DNA from: an uncultured Paludibacter sp.
Lineage (GTDB): Bacteria; Bacteroidota; Bacteroidia; Bacteroidales; Paludibacteraceae
Assembly: GCA_937897985.1 (NCBI GenBank)
Contig: CALCBD010000010.1
Location: forward strand, 62,001 to 126,000
DNA: 64,000 nucleotides
Reading direction: 5' to 3'
Below, piece by piece: positions 18,195 to 27,683 of the stretch. A program made the translations under genes and the position numbers. The notes under the pieces are model-generated. The model had not been told where the DNA came from, did not search any database, and saw nothing but the letters and a program-made list of their open reading frames with translations. Numbering within the stretch: the stretch's first letter is position 1; the number at the start of each line of letters is the position of its first letter.

Positions 18195-19370
18195 ATGAAA
18201 GTTGTTCAAATTATATTCTGGGTTTTGTTATTTGTTATTTTCTATACCTACATCGGATATGGAATAGTTTTGTATATATTGGTTCGAATAAAACGCTTTT
18301 TTAACAAAAAAAACGATGTTTTTCTGAGTGATGATCAACTACCTGAAGTTACTCTGCTGGTTGCCGCTTATAACGAAGAGGACTATGTGAAAGCAAAAGT
18401 GGAAAATACACTTCAGCTCAATTATCCGGCAACAAAACTTCATCAGATTTGGGTCACAGATGGTTCGAACGATAAAACTCCCGAATTACTTAAAGCCTAT
18501 ACTCAGGTTCAGGTGCTTCATTTACCCGAACGTAATGGAAAAATTGCTGCAATGAACAGGGCTGTGAAATTTGTTAAGACACCAATTGTTGTATTTTCGG
18601 ACGCGAATACAATGCTTGGAGTCGACTCTGTTCTCAGAATTGCACAAATGTTTGCAGATCCGAAAGTAGGGTGTGTGTCAGGTGAAAAACGTATTTTTAA
18701 TGCTGCTGAAGAAGCCGCTTCGGCCGCCGGAGAGGGGATATACTGGAAATATGAGTCGGCTCTGAAACGGTGGGATGCTGAACTCTGTTCGGCTGTTGGT
18801 GCCGCCGGCGAGCTTTTTGCCATTCGCACCGAACTTTTTAATGAAGTGGAACCCGATACTCTACTCGATGATTTCATTATTTCTTTACGTGTAGCTATGC
18901 AGGGTTATAAAATTGATTATGATCCTGAAGCTTATGCTATTGAATCAGCTTCGTCAAATGTCAGGGAAGAGCTCAAACGAAAAATACGCATTGCTGCAGG
19001 AGGTATTCAGTCGGTCATCAGATTATATCCGCTGATGAATATCTTCAAATACGGAATGTTATCGTTTCAGTACATATCTCACAGGGTTTTACGCTGGACG
19101 ATTACACCTCTGTGCCTGATTGCCGTTCTCGTTCTCAATATTATGTTAGCTTTTGACTCGGCAACCTTCATGATAATTCTTATTTTACAGGGTTTATTTT
19201 ATATCTTTGCATTAACAGGCCGGATGCTGGAAAACAAAAAAATGAAAGTTAAAATTTTCTTTATTCCGTATTATTTTTTCATTATGAATTATGCGGTTTT
19301 CATGGGTTTTGGCCGTTACCTTAGAAAATCACAAAGTGTTAACTGGGAAAGAGCAAAGAGAGCCGGTTAA
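18195..19370 (+). CDS. Membrane GT2 family glycosyltransferase
   Basis: An N-terminal helix (about 4-26) leads into a GT-A domain with VAAYNEEDYV, FSDANTML as the DxD-equivalent, and a DDFIISLRVAMQGY segment resembling the ED-L acceptor motif. KRKIRIAAGGIQ replaces the usual QxxRW region. Three membrane helices fill residues about 290-375. It is a homologue in layout of the GT2 at 11.7 kb, but the two are too different to be a recent duplication. Length is 391 residues. Confidence 0.9.
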   Translation: MKVVQIIFWVLLFVIFYTYIGYGIVLYILVRIKRFFNKKNDVFLSDDQLPEVTLLVAAYNEEDYVKAKVENTLQLNYPATKLHQIWVTDGSNDKTPELLKAYTQVQVLHLPERNGKIAAMNRAVKFVKTPIVVFSDANTMLGVDSVLRIAQMFADPKVGCVSGEKRIFNAAEEAASAAGEGIYWKYESALKRWDAELCSAVGAAGELFAIRTELFNEVEPDTLLDDFIISLRVAMQGYKIDYDPEAYAIESASSNVREELKRKIRIAAGGIQSVIRLYPLMNIFKYGMLSFQYISHRVLRWTITPLCLIAVLVLNIMLAFDSATFMIILILQGLFYIFALTGRMLENKKMKVKIFFIPYYFFIMNYAVFMGFGRYLRKSQSVNWERAKRAG

Positions 19371-19437
19371 TATGCTAATGTGCGAATATGACAATGATTT
19401 AATTTGCTAAAATGAATAATTGTTGAATAATTCAATA

Positions 19438-19500
19438 TAGTAAATAGAAAATAGTAAATGAATAAATAATAAATGAATTTAGAATATTAAAAAGTAAATA
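19438..19500. repeat. Low-complexity AT-rich imperfect repeats before uxs
   Basis: Short variants of AGTAAAT/AATAAAT recur about six times between the GT2 and uxs genes, with related AATGAAT and AATAATT words nearby. There is no obvious promoter in it. It may be replication-slippage product. Confidence 0.5.
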
Positions 19501-19505
19501 ATATT

Positions 19506-20450
19506 ATGAGCAGAATACTAATTACAGGTGGAGCAGGATTTATCGGATCACATTTATGCGACAGATTATTGAAAGATGGTCATGAAGTGATATGTCTGGA
19601 TAACTTTTTTACCGGACGACGCAGGAACATAGAACATATTCTGGGTCATCATTATTTTGAGTTTGTACGACACGATGTCACTGCTCCTTATATGGCTGAG
19701 GTAGACGAAATATATAATCTTGCTTGTCCGGCTTCACCGGTTCATTATCAGTACAATCCGATAAAAACCGTCAAAACTTCGGTAATGGGTGCCATAAATA
19801 TGCTGGGTTTGGCAAAACGGGTGAAAGCAAAAATTTTGCAGGCTTCCACAAGCGAAGTTTATGGTGATCCGTTTGTACATCCCCAAACAGAAGAATACTG
19901 GGGAAACGTAAATACTATCGGAATACGTTCGTGCTACGATGAGGGAAAACGATGCGCTGAAACTCTGTTCATGGATTATCACCGCCAAAATGCAGTGAAA
20001 ATTAAAATTATCCGTATTTTTAACACTTACGGACCACGCATGAATTCCAATGATGGACGTGTTGTTTCGAACTTTATTGTACAGGCATTGAAGGGTGAAA
20101 ATATAACAATTTTTGGAAACGGAATGCAAACACGTAGTTTTCAGTATGTTGATGATTTGCTTGAAGGCATGACCCGCATGATGGCTACACCCGATCAGAT
20201 AATTGGTCCGGTTAATATTGGTAATCCGAATGAATTTACAATGCTGGAACTTGCCTCAAAGATAATCGATCTTACAGGAACTAAATCAAAACTGATATTT
20301 GAACCATTACCAAACGATGATCCGAAACAACGACAACCGGATATTACTCTTGCCGGTGAATTGCTAAACGGTTGGAAGCCGAAAATTCAGCTCGAAGAAG
20401 GTCTAAAGAAAACAATTGCTTATTTTGAGGATGAGCTCAGATTAGGATAA
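19506..20450 (+). CDS. uxs: UDP-glucuronate decarboxylase (UDP-xylose synthase)
   Basis: This is an extended SDR enzyme of 314 residues. GGAGFIGSHL (8-17) binds NAD. The catalytic set is STSE (114-117), Y144 and K148 in SCYDEGK. The LDNFFTGRRRNIEH start and the HDVTAPYMAEVDEIYNLACPASPVHYQYNPIKT stretch are characteristic of UXS rather than of epimerases. It converts UDP-glucuronate, the ugd product, to UDP-xylose with transient NADH formation. It is the last gene of the polysaccharide locus and is followed by a good terminator. Confidence 0.93.
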   Translation: MSRILITGGAGFIGSHLCDRLLKDGHEVICLDNFFTGRRRNIEHILGHHYFEFVRHDVTAPYMAEVDEIYNLACPASPVHYQYNPIKTVKTSVMGAINMLGLAKRVKAKILQASTSEVYGDPFVHPQTEEYWGNVNTIGIRSCYDEGKRCAETLFMDYHRQNAVKIKIIRIFNTYGPRMNSNDGRVVSNFIVQALKGENITIFGNGMQTRSFQYVDDLLEGMTRMMATPDQIIGPVNIGNPNEFTMLELASKIIDLTGTKSKLIFEPLPNDDPKQRQPDITLAGELLNGWKPKIQLEEGLKKTIAYFEDELRLG

Positions 20451-20473
20451 CAGATACAGAATTATATGTTCAG

Positions 20474-20514
20474 GCACATAAAGTTCCGTTTAAGGCGGCT
20501 TTATGTGCTTTTTT
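20474..20514 (+). terminator. Rho-independent terminator after uxs
   Basis: GCACATAAAG (20474-20483) pairs with CTTTATGTGC (20499-20508), followed by six T. It closes the polysaccharide operon. Confidence 0.85.
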
Positions 20515-20570
20515 GTTGTTTTATAAACTTTGATACAAGAGTTGAAAATACTTTGATTTTTCAATACAGA

Positions 20571-20610
20571 TATAAAAAAAGAACCGGCCTTTTTGCAAAG
20601 CCGGTTCTTT
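20571..20610 (-). terminator. Rho-independent terminator for the TPR gene
   Basis: AAAGAACCGGC (20578-20588) pairs perfectly with GCCGGTTCTTT (20600-20610). Read on the minus strand it is followed by a T run, as expected for the gene that ends at 20632. Confidence 0.85.
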
Positions 20611-20631
20611 GGTTATATTAATTTGCAGAAA

Positions 20632-21849
20632 TTATTGATTCATCTCTTTGTCAATTGCTTCAAATTCTTTATCCATTTTTAAACGATAATACAATGTTCT
20701 GAGCGTACGTTTGTATTCCATTTCATCTGGTTTTACTTCGGCAGCTTTTTTAAAGAATGGAATTGATTCAATGAACACAGCATCAGCATTTTTCTTTGCA
20801 TTATTGTACAGTTTGATATCCTTGATATCATTGGCTGCATCAGACATTTTTACAGCTTTGTTATAGTACAAACGACCAATTCCGGCATAAGCATCGGCAA
20901 GTTTCGGATCCAGTTCAATCGATTTGTCGAAAGCTGCTCTTGCTTCATCCAAATTGCCCATGCTTTCCGAAAGATTACCTTTTACATAATAGTATTGTGC
21001 CATTTTCGGTTCGCGTTCGATGGCATTGTTCAGATAAACAAGCGCTTCTTTTGATTGATTTGTAAAAATATAATAATTAATCAGATTCTGAAGAAACCAT
21101 GGTTCCTGTGGGAATTTTTCGAAACCGGCTTTCAAAACTTTCACAAAATTTACTGTATCTTTTACCTTTACATATTCTTCGTAGAGTAATTCATGTACAT
21201 TAATTTCCTGATAACCACTGTTTCTCAATCCTTCGTAATGAGCAATGGCTTTGTCATGCATTTCGGCATTGGTAGCTGCTATTGCTGTGTAATACTTAAT
21301 CATGTTGTAAGTGGAATCCGGTTTAATTTCGTTGTTCATCATTGGAAGAGCAGGGATTCCGAGGAAAGTTTCGAATACTTTAATGGTTCCGGGATAATCT
21401 TTCTTTTCGAACAGATGAGCTCCGTAAGCCACTAAATTAGTCTGGTTTGTATAATATTCCTTAATTTTTGATTTAATTTCCTTTTGATATTTAGGTTTGA
21501 TTTTACCTTTTTCGTCAGGAAGTCCATCCATAGCATAAGCTTTAATGAAATAATCATACGACTCCATAATTGCTTTTCCCTTAGTGTCGGCATCAACTGT
21601 TTGACCTAATAATGCCTTTGTAGCAAGCGCTTCATTTTCTTTATAACCAATTAAACCTGCTGTATACCAGGTACTCGAGAGATCTTTGGTGGTAGGGTCG
21701 GTAAGTGCCGGTTTTATCAGTTCACGTGCACCGGTAAAATCCGGATTTTCCATCAAAGCTTTATTTTTAGCTTTGGATACATTTGCTTTCTGAGCAAATG
21801 CAAAGGTTACCGAAATAACCAATAACATGGATAAAATAATTTTTTTCAT
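20632..21849 (-). CDS. Secreted tetratricopeptide-repeat protein
   Basis: The first 20 residues (MKKIILSMLLVISVTFAFAQ) are a clear signal peptide. The rest of the 405 residues is alpha-helical with TPR-like repeats. The clearest is YYYVKGNLSESMGNLDEARAAFDKSIELDPKLADAYAGIGRLYYNKA in the C-terminal half. TPR proteins act as scaffolds for protein contacts, here in the periplasm. No catalytic motif is visible. It is a single-gene unit 85 bases past gyrA on the same strand, with its own terminator. Confidence 0.88.
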   Translation of the reverse strand: MKKIILSMLLVISVTFAFAQKANVSKAKNKALMENPDFTGARELIKPALTDPTTKDLSSTWYTAGLIGYKENEALATKALLGQTVDADTKGKAIMESYDYFIKAYAMDGLPDEKGKIKPKYQKEIKSKIKEYYTNQTNLVAYGAHLFEKKDYPGTIKVFETFLGIPALPMMNNEIKPDSTYNMIKYYTAIAATNAEMHDKAIAHYEGLRNSGYQEINVHELLYEEYVKVKDTVNFVKVLKAGFEKFPQEPWFLQNLINYYIFTNQSKEALVYLNNAIEREPKMAQYYYVKGNLSESMGNLDEARAAFDKSIELDPKLADAYAGIGRLYYNKAVKMSDAANDIKDIKLYNNAKKNADAVFIESIPFFKKAAEVKPDEMEYKRTLRTLYYRLKMDKEFEAIDKEMNQ

Positions 21850-21933
21850 GACAAATAATAATTTTGTTGTTTTTTTATTCGGGTTTATAAATTCATTTCG
21901 TAAAGAATGGAAAGTGCTGATTTTTGTTAATTT

Positions 21934-24588
21934 TTATTCAATGTTTGTTTCGTTTCCCTCGTTTGTTTCGTTTCCTTCGCTTGTTTCGTTTTCTTCGGTT
22001 GTTGTTTCCTGTATAATTTCAGAAGCTGACAAATTTTCTGAAATATCTGTTACTGCTTCATTTTCAGTATTTTCTTCTTCCTCAGTTTCTGACAAAACTT
22101 TGCAAACCGAAGCAATCTCGTCGTTGCGTTTTTCCAGATTGATAAGGCGTACTCCCTGAGTTGCGCGTCCCATTACCCTGATATCGGCGACTTTCAGACG
22201 AATTGTAATTCCCGATTTATTAATAATCATCAGGTCATTTTCATCTGTAACGTTTTTGATCGCTACTAATTTGCCGGTTTTTTCAGTAATGTTCATTGTT
22301 TTTACTCCTTTACCACCTCTGTTGGTAACACGGTATACTGCAACAGGTTCACCGTTTTCGTCGAGAACTGTATTTCCATCGGCATCGCGTTCATCGAGCA
22401 GAGTACGTTTACCATAACCCTGTACCGATACCACCATAACAGTCTCGTCGGCGTCTTTATTTACACAAATCATGCCGATAACCTCATCCTGTCCATCTTC
22501 GTCGAGTAACATACCCCGTACTCCGGTGGCTGTACGACCCATTTCACGCACTTTTGACTCATGGAAACGGATAGCACGGCCGTTTTTATTCGCCATCAAA
22601 ATTTCAGAGTTGCCATCGGTCAACCGAACCTGAATCACCTGATCATCTTCACGAATTGTAATTGCATTTACACCATTCTGACGCGGACGAGAGTAAGCTT
22701 CGAGTGATGTTTTTTTGATTACACCATTTTTTGTACAGAATATCAGGTAATGTGAATTGATATATTCAGTGTCGTTCAAACCTTTGACACGGATAAATGC
22801 ATTTACTTTATCATCAGGGTCAATATTTAACATGTTTTGAATGGCCCTTCCTTTCGAAATCTTTGTACCTTCGGGAATTTCATATACTTTAAGCCAATAG
22901 CATTTACCTTTCTGGGTAAAGAACAGCATGGTATTGTGCATTGATGCCGGATAGATGTATTCAATGAAATCCTCATCGCGTGAATTACCACCCTTTGAAC
23001 CTACGCCACCGCGGTTTTGTGCACGGAATTCAGACAAGGCTGTCCGTTTGATATAACCGAGATGTGAAATTGTAATGATCATTTCATCGTCCGAATAAAA
23101 ATCTTCGGGATTGAATTCTTCAGAAGAATACACTATCTCTGTTCTGCGGGTATCACCGTATTTTGCCTTTACTTCGAGCAATTCTGTTTTAATAATGTCC
23201 ATTTGCATGTCCTTACTTTCAAGAATTTCTTTCAAATGAGCAATCAATGCCAGAACATCCTGATATTCAGCACGAAGCTTGTCCTGCTCCATTCCGGTGA
23301 GCTGACGTAAACGCATTTCGACAATGGCACGTGACTGTACATCAGATAAACCAAAACGTTCCATAAGGTTATTCCGTGCTTCATCCGGGGTTTTCGATTC
23401 GCGGATAATGCGGATTGCTTCGTCTAAATTATCGAGTATGATCATAAAGCCCTCGAGCAAATGCGCACGTTTCTCGGCTTCACCCAGTTCAAATTTTGTC
23501 CGGCGGATGATTACTTCGTGACGATGTTCCACAAAGTAATGAATAAGCTCTTTCAGATTCAACAAGCGGGGACGTCCGTGTACCAAAGCAATATTGTTGA
23601 CACTGAACGATGATTGTAATGCTGTCATTTTGAACAACTTGTTCAATAATACATTGGAATTGGCATCTCTCCTGACGTCAATAACTATACGCATTCCTTC
23701 ACGATCGGATTCGTCGTTGATATGTGCAACTCCTTCGATTCTTTTTTCTTCAACCAATGCTACTATGGCTTTGATTAACTCAACTTTATTTACCTGATAA
23801 GGTATTTCGTTGATGACAATTTTATCACGACCCTGAGCATCAGTTTCAATTTCAACCTTCGAACGTACTACAATACGGCCTCTTCCGGTCTCGAATGCTT
23901 CTTTTACTCCTGCTATTCCCTGAATAATACCTCCTGTAGGGAAATCGGGTGCTTTTATATATTTTGAAAGTTCGGAGATTTCAATATTATTATTGTCGAT
24001 ATACGCTACAATTCCATCCACAACTTCCGTTAAATTGTGTGGTGCCATATTGGTCGCCATACCCACTGCTATACCCGATGAACCATTTACAAGCAGATTG
24101 GGAATGCGTGTGGGTAATACGGTTGGTTCCTTAAGTGTATCGTCGAAATTTAACTGGAAGTCAATTGTGTCTTTGTTAATATCCATCAACATATCTTCGG
24201 ATATTCTCCTTAATCGCGCCTCGGTGTAACGCATTGCAGCCGGACTGTCGCCGTCGACCGATCCGAAATTACCCTGTCCGTCAACCAATGGATAGCGCAT
24301 TGACCAGTGTTGTGCCATGCGTACCAGTGTTCCGTAAATGGATGAATCGCCGTGTGGATGGTATTTACCCATGACTTCACCCACGATTCTTGCTGATTTT
24401 TTATATGGTTTATCGGAATTATTTCCTAATTCATTCATCCCGAATAAAACACGACGGTGTACGGGTTTGAAACCATCACGTACATCGGGCAATGCACGCG
24501 ACACAATCACCGACATCGAGTAGTCGATATACGAAGATTTCATTTCTTCGTCAATATTTACCTTGATAATTCTGTCTTGATCAATCAT
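21934..24588 (-). CDS. gyrA: DNA gyrase subunit A
   Basis: Gyrase A cuts and rejoins DNA in the negative-supercoiling reaction with GyrB. The catalytic tyrosine is Y121 in AAMRYTEARL. The quinolone-determining region reads HPHGDSSIYGTLVRMAQ, with Ser at the E. coli Ser83 position and Gly at the Asp87 position. A GyrA-box (QNRGGVGSKGG) near residue 525 identifies it as GyrA rather than ParC, and the C-terminal beta-pinwheel repeats follow. The last 55 residues are an acidic, low-complexity tail ending in three 6-residue repeats. Length is 884 residues. gyrB is not in the window. Confidence 0.96.
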   Translation of the reverse strand: MIDQDRIIKVNIDEEMKSSYIDYSMSVIVSRALPDVRDGFKPVHRRVLFGMNELGNNSDKPYKKSARIVGEVMGKYHPHGDSSIYGTLVRMAQHWSMRYPLVDGQGNFGSVDGDSPAAMRYTEARLRRISEDMLMDINKDTIDFQLNFDDTLKEPTVLPTRIPNLLVNGSSGIAVGMATNMAPHNLTEVVDGIVAYIDNNNIEISELSKYIKAPDFPTGGIIQGIAGVKEAFETGRGRIVVRSKVEIETDAQGRDKIVINEIPYQVNKVELIKAIVALVEEKRIEGVAHINDESDREGMRIVIDVRRDANSNVLLNKLFKMTALQSSFSVNNIALVHGRPRLLNLKELIHYFVEHRHEVIIRRTKFELGEAEKRAHLLEGFMIILDNLDEAIRIIRESKTPDEARNNLMERFGLSDVQSRAIVEMRLRQLTGMEQDKLRAEYQDVLALIAHLKEILESKDMQMDIIKTELLEVKAKYGDTRRTEIVYSSEEFNPEDFYSDDEMIITISHLGYIKRTALSEFRAQNRGGVGSKGGNSRDEDFIEYIYPASMHNTMLFFTQKGKCYWLKVYEIPEGTKISKGRAIQNMLNIDPDDKVNAFIRVKGLNDTEYINSHYLIFCTKNGVIKKTSLEAYSRPRQNGVNAITIREDDQVIQVRLTDGNSEILMANKNGRAIRFHESKVREMGRTATGVRGMLLDEDGQDEVIGMICVNKDADETVMVVSVQGYGKRTLLDERDADGNTVLDENGEPVAVYRVTNRGGKGVKTMNITEKTGKLVAIKNVTDENDLMIINKSGITIRLKVADIRVMGRATQGVRLINLEKRNDEIASVCKVLSETEEEENTENEAVTDISENLSASEIIQETTTEENETSEGNETNEGNETNIE
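21943..21996 (-). repeat. Three tandem 18-bp repeats in the gyrA 3' end
   Basis: Units at 21943-21960, 21961-21978 and 21979-21996 differ at only a few positions and encode EENETS, EGNETN, EGNETN in frame. Because the unit is 18 bp, copy-number change would lengthen or shorten the acidic GyrA tail without a frameshift. Confidence 0.85.
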
Positions 24589-24970
24589 CTAACTTTATTT
24601 TTAATGCTTTCAAAAAATCGCACTAAATTACTACATTTTATTCGATTGAGCAAACCTTTTAGGGATATTAACAAATGACGGTTTTAGTTGATTATTTAAC
24701 TGTTTCAGCCCGTTTTTCTCTGAGTTTTTTACAAGTTACAGAACTGTTTTTTTTCTTCCTGTTCAGGAGAAAAAAATAAAAAAATCCACAGCTTTGCCGT
24801 AATAAAATAAATGGTTTTAAAACAAATTTTAATTTCTAACCGACATTATTTTATGTAATTTTCAGAATAATTTCTTTTAAAATGAATATCTTTTGATTCA
24901 AAGTTGCAATTTAAAATTTTTTTATAAAACCTTCAATTGATATTTTCAAATTCTATTAAGGAAAAAATCA
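24589..24970. other. Gene-free interval between gyrA and ispE
   Basis: There are 382 bases without a credible gene. It holds the gyrA upstream region, where I found no TAnnTTTG box, and one AT-rich hairpin at 24748-24776. Otherwise it is unstructured AT-rich sequence. Confidence 0.6.
24748..24776 (-). terminator. Possible AT-rich terminator downstream of ispE
   Basis: A T-rich arm ending TTCCTG faces CAGGAGAAAAAAA with one bulged base and a 2-nt core loop, giving flanking T/A runs on either strand. It is about 200 bases past the ispE stop, so the link is loose. Confidence 0.35.
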
Positions 24971-25789
24971 TTATTTCAGGTAACCACCTGTAACAAAGCA
25001 ATTTTCAAAATCTTCAATATTAACAGGTTCTTTTTCGAAAATTCCATATACTGACGAGCCGGAACCTGACATTGAAGCGTAAACAGCTCCCGAGTTGTAG
25101 AGCTTGTTTTTAATGGTCTCAATTTCAGGATATTTTGCAAATACAGATTTTTCAAAATCATTGTGAATCAGATTTTTCCATTCACTTATCGGACGATTAA
25201 TGCTTTCCCGGATTGAAATGGCAGGTTTTTCGGGTGTAACAAGTGAATAAGCTTCGATGGTCGAAACATGAATTTCAGGTTTGATAAGTATCAGAAAATA
25301 ACCTTTCAGTTTTAGTTTTACCGGACTGAAAATGTTTCCTGTTCCGGTGGCAAATACGGCACGGTTCCGAATAAAGACTGCGCAATCGGCACCAAGTTCA
25401 GAAACCATTTTTTCCAGTTTTCTGTTAGTAATTTTCAGACCGAACATTTCATTGAGCATTTTCATCATGAATGCTGCATCGGATGAGCCACCGCCCAATC
25501 CGGCACCAAACGGTATTTGTTTGATCAGCGTAATGTCGACCGGTGGAATCTCAAATTCGGATTGAATTAACCTGAAAGCTTTAATAATCAGATTATTTTC
25601 AGGATCACCTTCAATTATTAATCCCGACGATGAGAAACTATAATCGGTACATGTTTCCGAAACTTCTACCTGAAGAATATCGCTCAGACCGATGGGATAA
25701 AATACTGTTTCGATATTGTGGTAACCATCAGGTCGTTTTTCGATGATATTGAGTCCGATGTTAATTTTTGCATTGGGATATGTAAGCAT
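24971..25789 (-). CDS. ispE: 4-diphosphocytidyl-2-C-methyl-D-erythritol kinase
   Basis: This GHMP-family kinase of the non-mevalonate isoprenoid pathway phosphorylates CDP-ME. PNAKINIGLNI at the N-terminus contains the conserved Lys8 and Asn10. The ATP-binding glycine loop is PFGAGLGGGSSDAA (93-106), and the C-terminal ASMSGSGSSVYGIF is the third GHMP motif. Length (272) is usual. The gene is transcribed divergently from dnaB, and a -7 box lies 35 bases upstream of its start. Confidence 0.94.
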   Translation of the reverse strand: MLTYPNAKINIGLNIIEKRPDGYHNIETVFYPIGLSDILQVEVSETCTDYSFSSSGLIIEGDPENNLIIKAFRLIQSEFEIPPVDITLIKQIPFGAGLGGGSSDAAFMMKMLNEMFGLKITNRKLEKMVSELGADCAVFIRNRAVFATGTGNIFSPVKLKLKGYFLILIKPEIHVSTIEAYSLVTPEKPAISIRESINRPISEWKNLIHNDFEKSVFAKYPEIETIKNKLYNSGAVYASMSGSGSSVYGIFEKEPVNIEDFENCFVTGGYLK

Positions 25790-25823
25790 AATTCAATATT
25801 TTTTCATTGTGAATTAAAAAGTT

Positions 25824-25831
25824 CAAAAGTA
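25824..25831 (-). promoter_or_regulatory. -7 promoter box for ispE
   Basis: On the minus strand this reads TACTTTTG, 35 bases before the ispE ATG. No TTG is found at the expected distance upstream. Confidence 0.5.
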
Positions 25832-25939
25832 AGTAAAATTCAATAATTTCCGAAATATGAATCAAAAAAATGAAAACAACAACCAAAGTTTTCAACATGC
25901 TGTTGAAATGTTTATTTTCAGATTCCGGTTAAATTTTTG

Positions 25940-25947
25940 TACTTTTG
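25940..25947 (+). promoter_or_regulatory. -7 promoter box for dnaB
   Basis: TACTTTTG matches TAnnTTTG and lies 54 bases before the dnaB ATG. A good upstream TTG is not present. Confidence 0.5.
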
Positions 25948-26001
25948 AAACCTGTTGAAAACCGAAAATATTTACAAAAATTTTCTATTATTTAAAATTG
26001 A

Positions 26002-27555
26002 ATGGCTGAAAAACGGAATTATTCAAAAAAAACAACTTCACCGGTAGTGATTCAGGCCAATGAGTATGGCAAATTACCCCCGCAGGCACCTGAACTTGAA
26101 GAAGCTGTATTAGGTGCAATCCTCATCGAAAAGGATGCATATTCGCTGATTTCTGAAATTTTAAAACCTGAATGTTTTTATAAAATTGCAAATCAACAAA
26201 TATTTGAAGCCATAATGACTTTGGCAATCCATCAGGAACCAATTGATATGCACACTGTTACTGAACAGTTGCGTAAAAACGGAACTATCGATGAAGTGGG
26301 CGGACCCTATTATATTACCTTGCTTACAGCAAAAGTTTCGTCGGCGGCGCATCTTGAATATCATTCGCGCATTATCGTTCAGAAGTACCTGGCACGTGAA
26401 CTTATCCGCATATCCACTGATATTGAAACAAAAGCCTATGATGATAAAACCGATGTCGATGATTTGATGCAGGAAGCAGAGGGAATGTTGTTCGAAGTTT
26501 CGCAAAGAAACCTGAAAAAAGACGTTACTCAAATTAATCCTGTTATTGCTGAGGCCCGTAACCGAATGTTACTTGCTGCAACCAAACAGGGTGCAAGCGG
26601 TGTGCCCAGCGGATTTCATTCATTAGATAAAATTACTTCGGGTTGGCAACGTTCCGATTTAATCATTATTGCTGCCCGTCCGGCCATGGGAAAAACTGCA
26701 TTCATACTCTCGATGGCCAAAAATATGGCTGTTGATTACAACACACCGGTGGCAGTTTTTTCGCTCGAGATGTCGAATGTGCAGTTGGTTAATCGTTTGA
26801 TTATGAATGTTTGCCAGCTTGAAGGTGAAAAAATTAAAAACGGACAACTTGACAAATATGAGTGGGAAAAGTTTGACCGGGATATCAACATGCTTCTCGA
26901 TGCTCCGATTTATATTGACGATACACCAAGTCTTTCAATTTTTGAATTAAGAAGTAAAGCGCGAAGGTTAGTGAAAGAACATAAAATTCAGTGTATTATC
27001 ATCGATTACCTTCAGTTGATGAATGCCAGCGGTATGAGTTTTGGAAGCCGCGAACAGGAAGTCAGTATTATTTCGCGCTCACTGAAAGGGCTTGCCAAGG
27101 AACTTGATATCCCGATTATTGCACTTTCGCAGTTGAACCGTGGGGTAGAGGGACGAACCGGAATTGAGGGCAAAAGGCCACAGTTGTCCGATTTACGTGA
27201 GTCGGGTGCAATTGAGCAGGATGCAGATATGGTTTGTTTTATTCATCGCCCGGAATATTACAAAATTGTAGAGGATGCCAATGGAAATTCATTGCTTGGT
27301 ATCGCCGAAATTATAGTTGCCAAACACCGAAACGGTGCTACAGCCGATGTTCAGTTGAAATTTAAAAATACATATGCTAAATTCATGAATAAAGATGACA
27401 TGTCGGACGAAGATAATCCGTTCAGCTCTGATTTTCAAACAATTTCGTCGAAAATAAACGATGTGAACGGTGCCGGTTTTTACGGAGCTGGTCAGATTTC
27501 TGATACCGCTACAAGTCAGTTTCCCGGTGGCAGGAGCGACGAAACTCCTTTCTGA
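26002..27555 (+). CDS. dnaB: Replicative DNA helicase DnaB
   Basis: The N-terminal primase-interacting domain begins at PPQAPELEEAVLGAILIEKDAY. The RecA-like motor domain has Walker A ARPAMGKT (225-232), Walker B IIIDYLQLM, and the SQLNRGVEGR stretch containing the arginine-finger region. The 517-residue length and lack of an intein insertion are normal. It unwinds DNA at the replication fork as a hexamer. It is a single-gene unit between a divergent ispE and a convergent permease, closed by a shared terminator. The acidic or Gly-rich C-terminal 40 residues are probably disordered. Confidence 0.96.
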   Translation: MAEKRNYSKKTTSPVVIQANEYGKLPPQAPELEEAVLGAILIEKDAYSLISEILKPECFYKIANQQIFEAIMTLAIHQEPIDMHTVTEQLRKNGTIDEVGGPYYITLLTAKVSSAAHLEYHSRIIVQKYLARELIRISTDIETKAYDDKTDVDDLMQEAEGMLFEVSQRNLKKDVTQINPVIAEARNRMLLAATKQGASGVPSGFHSLDKITSGWQRSDLIIIAARPAMGKTAFILSMAKNMAVDYNTPVAVFSLEMSNVQLVNRLIMNVCQLEGEKIKNGQLDKYEWEKFDRDINMLLDAPIYIDDTPSLSIFELRSKARRLVKEHKIQCIIIDYLQLMNASGMSFGSREQEVSIISRSLKGLAKELDIPIIALSQLNRGVEGRTGIEGKRPQLSDLRESGAIEQDADMVCFIHRPEYYKIVEDANGNSLLGIAEIIVAKHRNGATADVQLKFKNTYAKFMNKDDMSDEDNPFSSDFQTISSKINDVNGAGFYGAGQISDTATSQFPGGRSDETPF

Positions 27556-27579
27556 TAACAGTGAGGTTTAAACATAAAA

Positions 27580-27647
27580 AAGAGTCAGGAAATTTTTTGA
27601 ACTGAATTTTATCATTTGGCAAAAAATTACCTGACTCTTCTTTTTTG
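27580..27647. terminator. Bidirectional terminator between dnaB and the nucleoside permease
   Basis: A 20-bp arm (27580-27599, AAGAGTCAGG start) pairs with 27620-27639 with one mismatch. A and T runs flank both sides, so it can serve both converging genes. Confidence 0.85.
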
Positions 27648-27683
27648 AATTTTACCGAATTTCCGATAATGAATACTCAATTT

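Noticed and set aside
21934..24588. ParC instead of GyrA
   Set aside because: The GyrA-box QNRGGVGSKGG and full set of C-terminal repeats identify GyrA.
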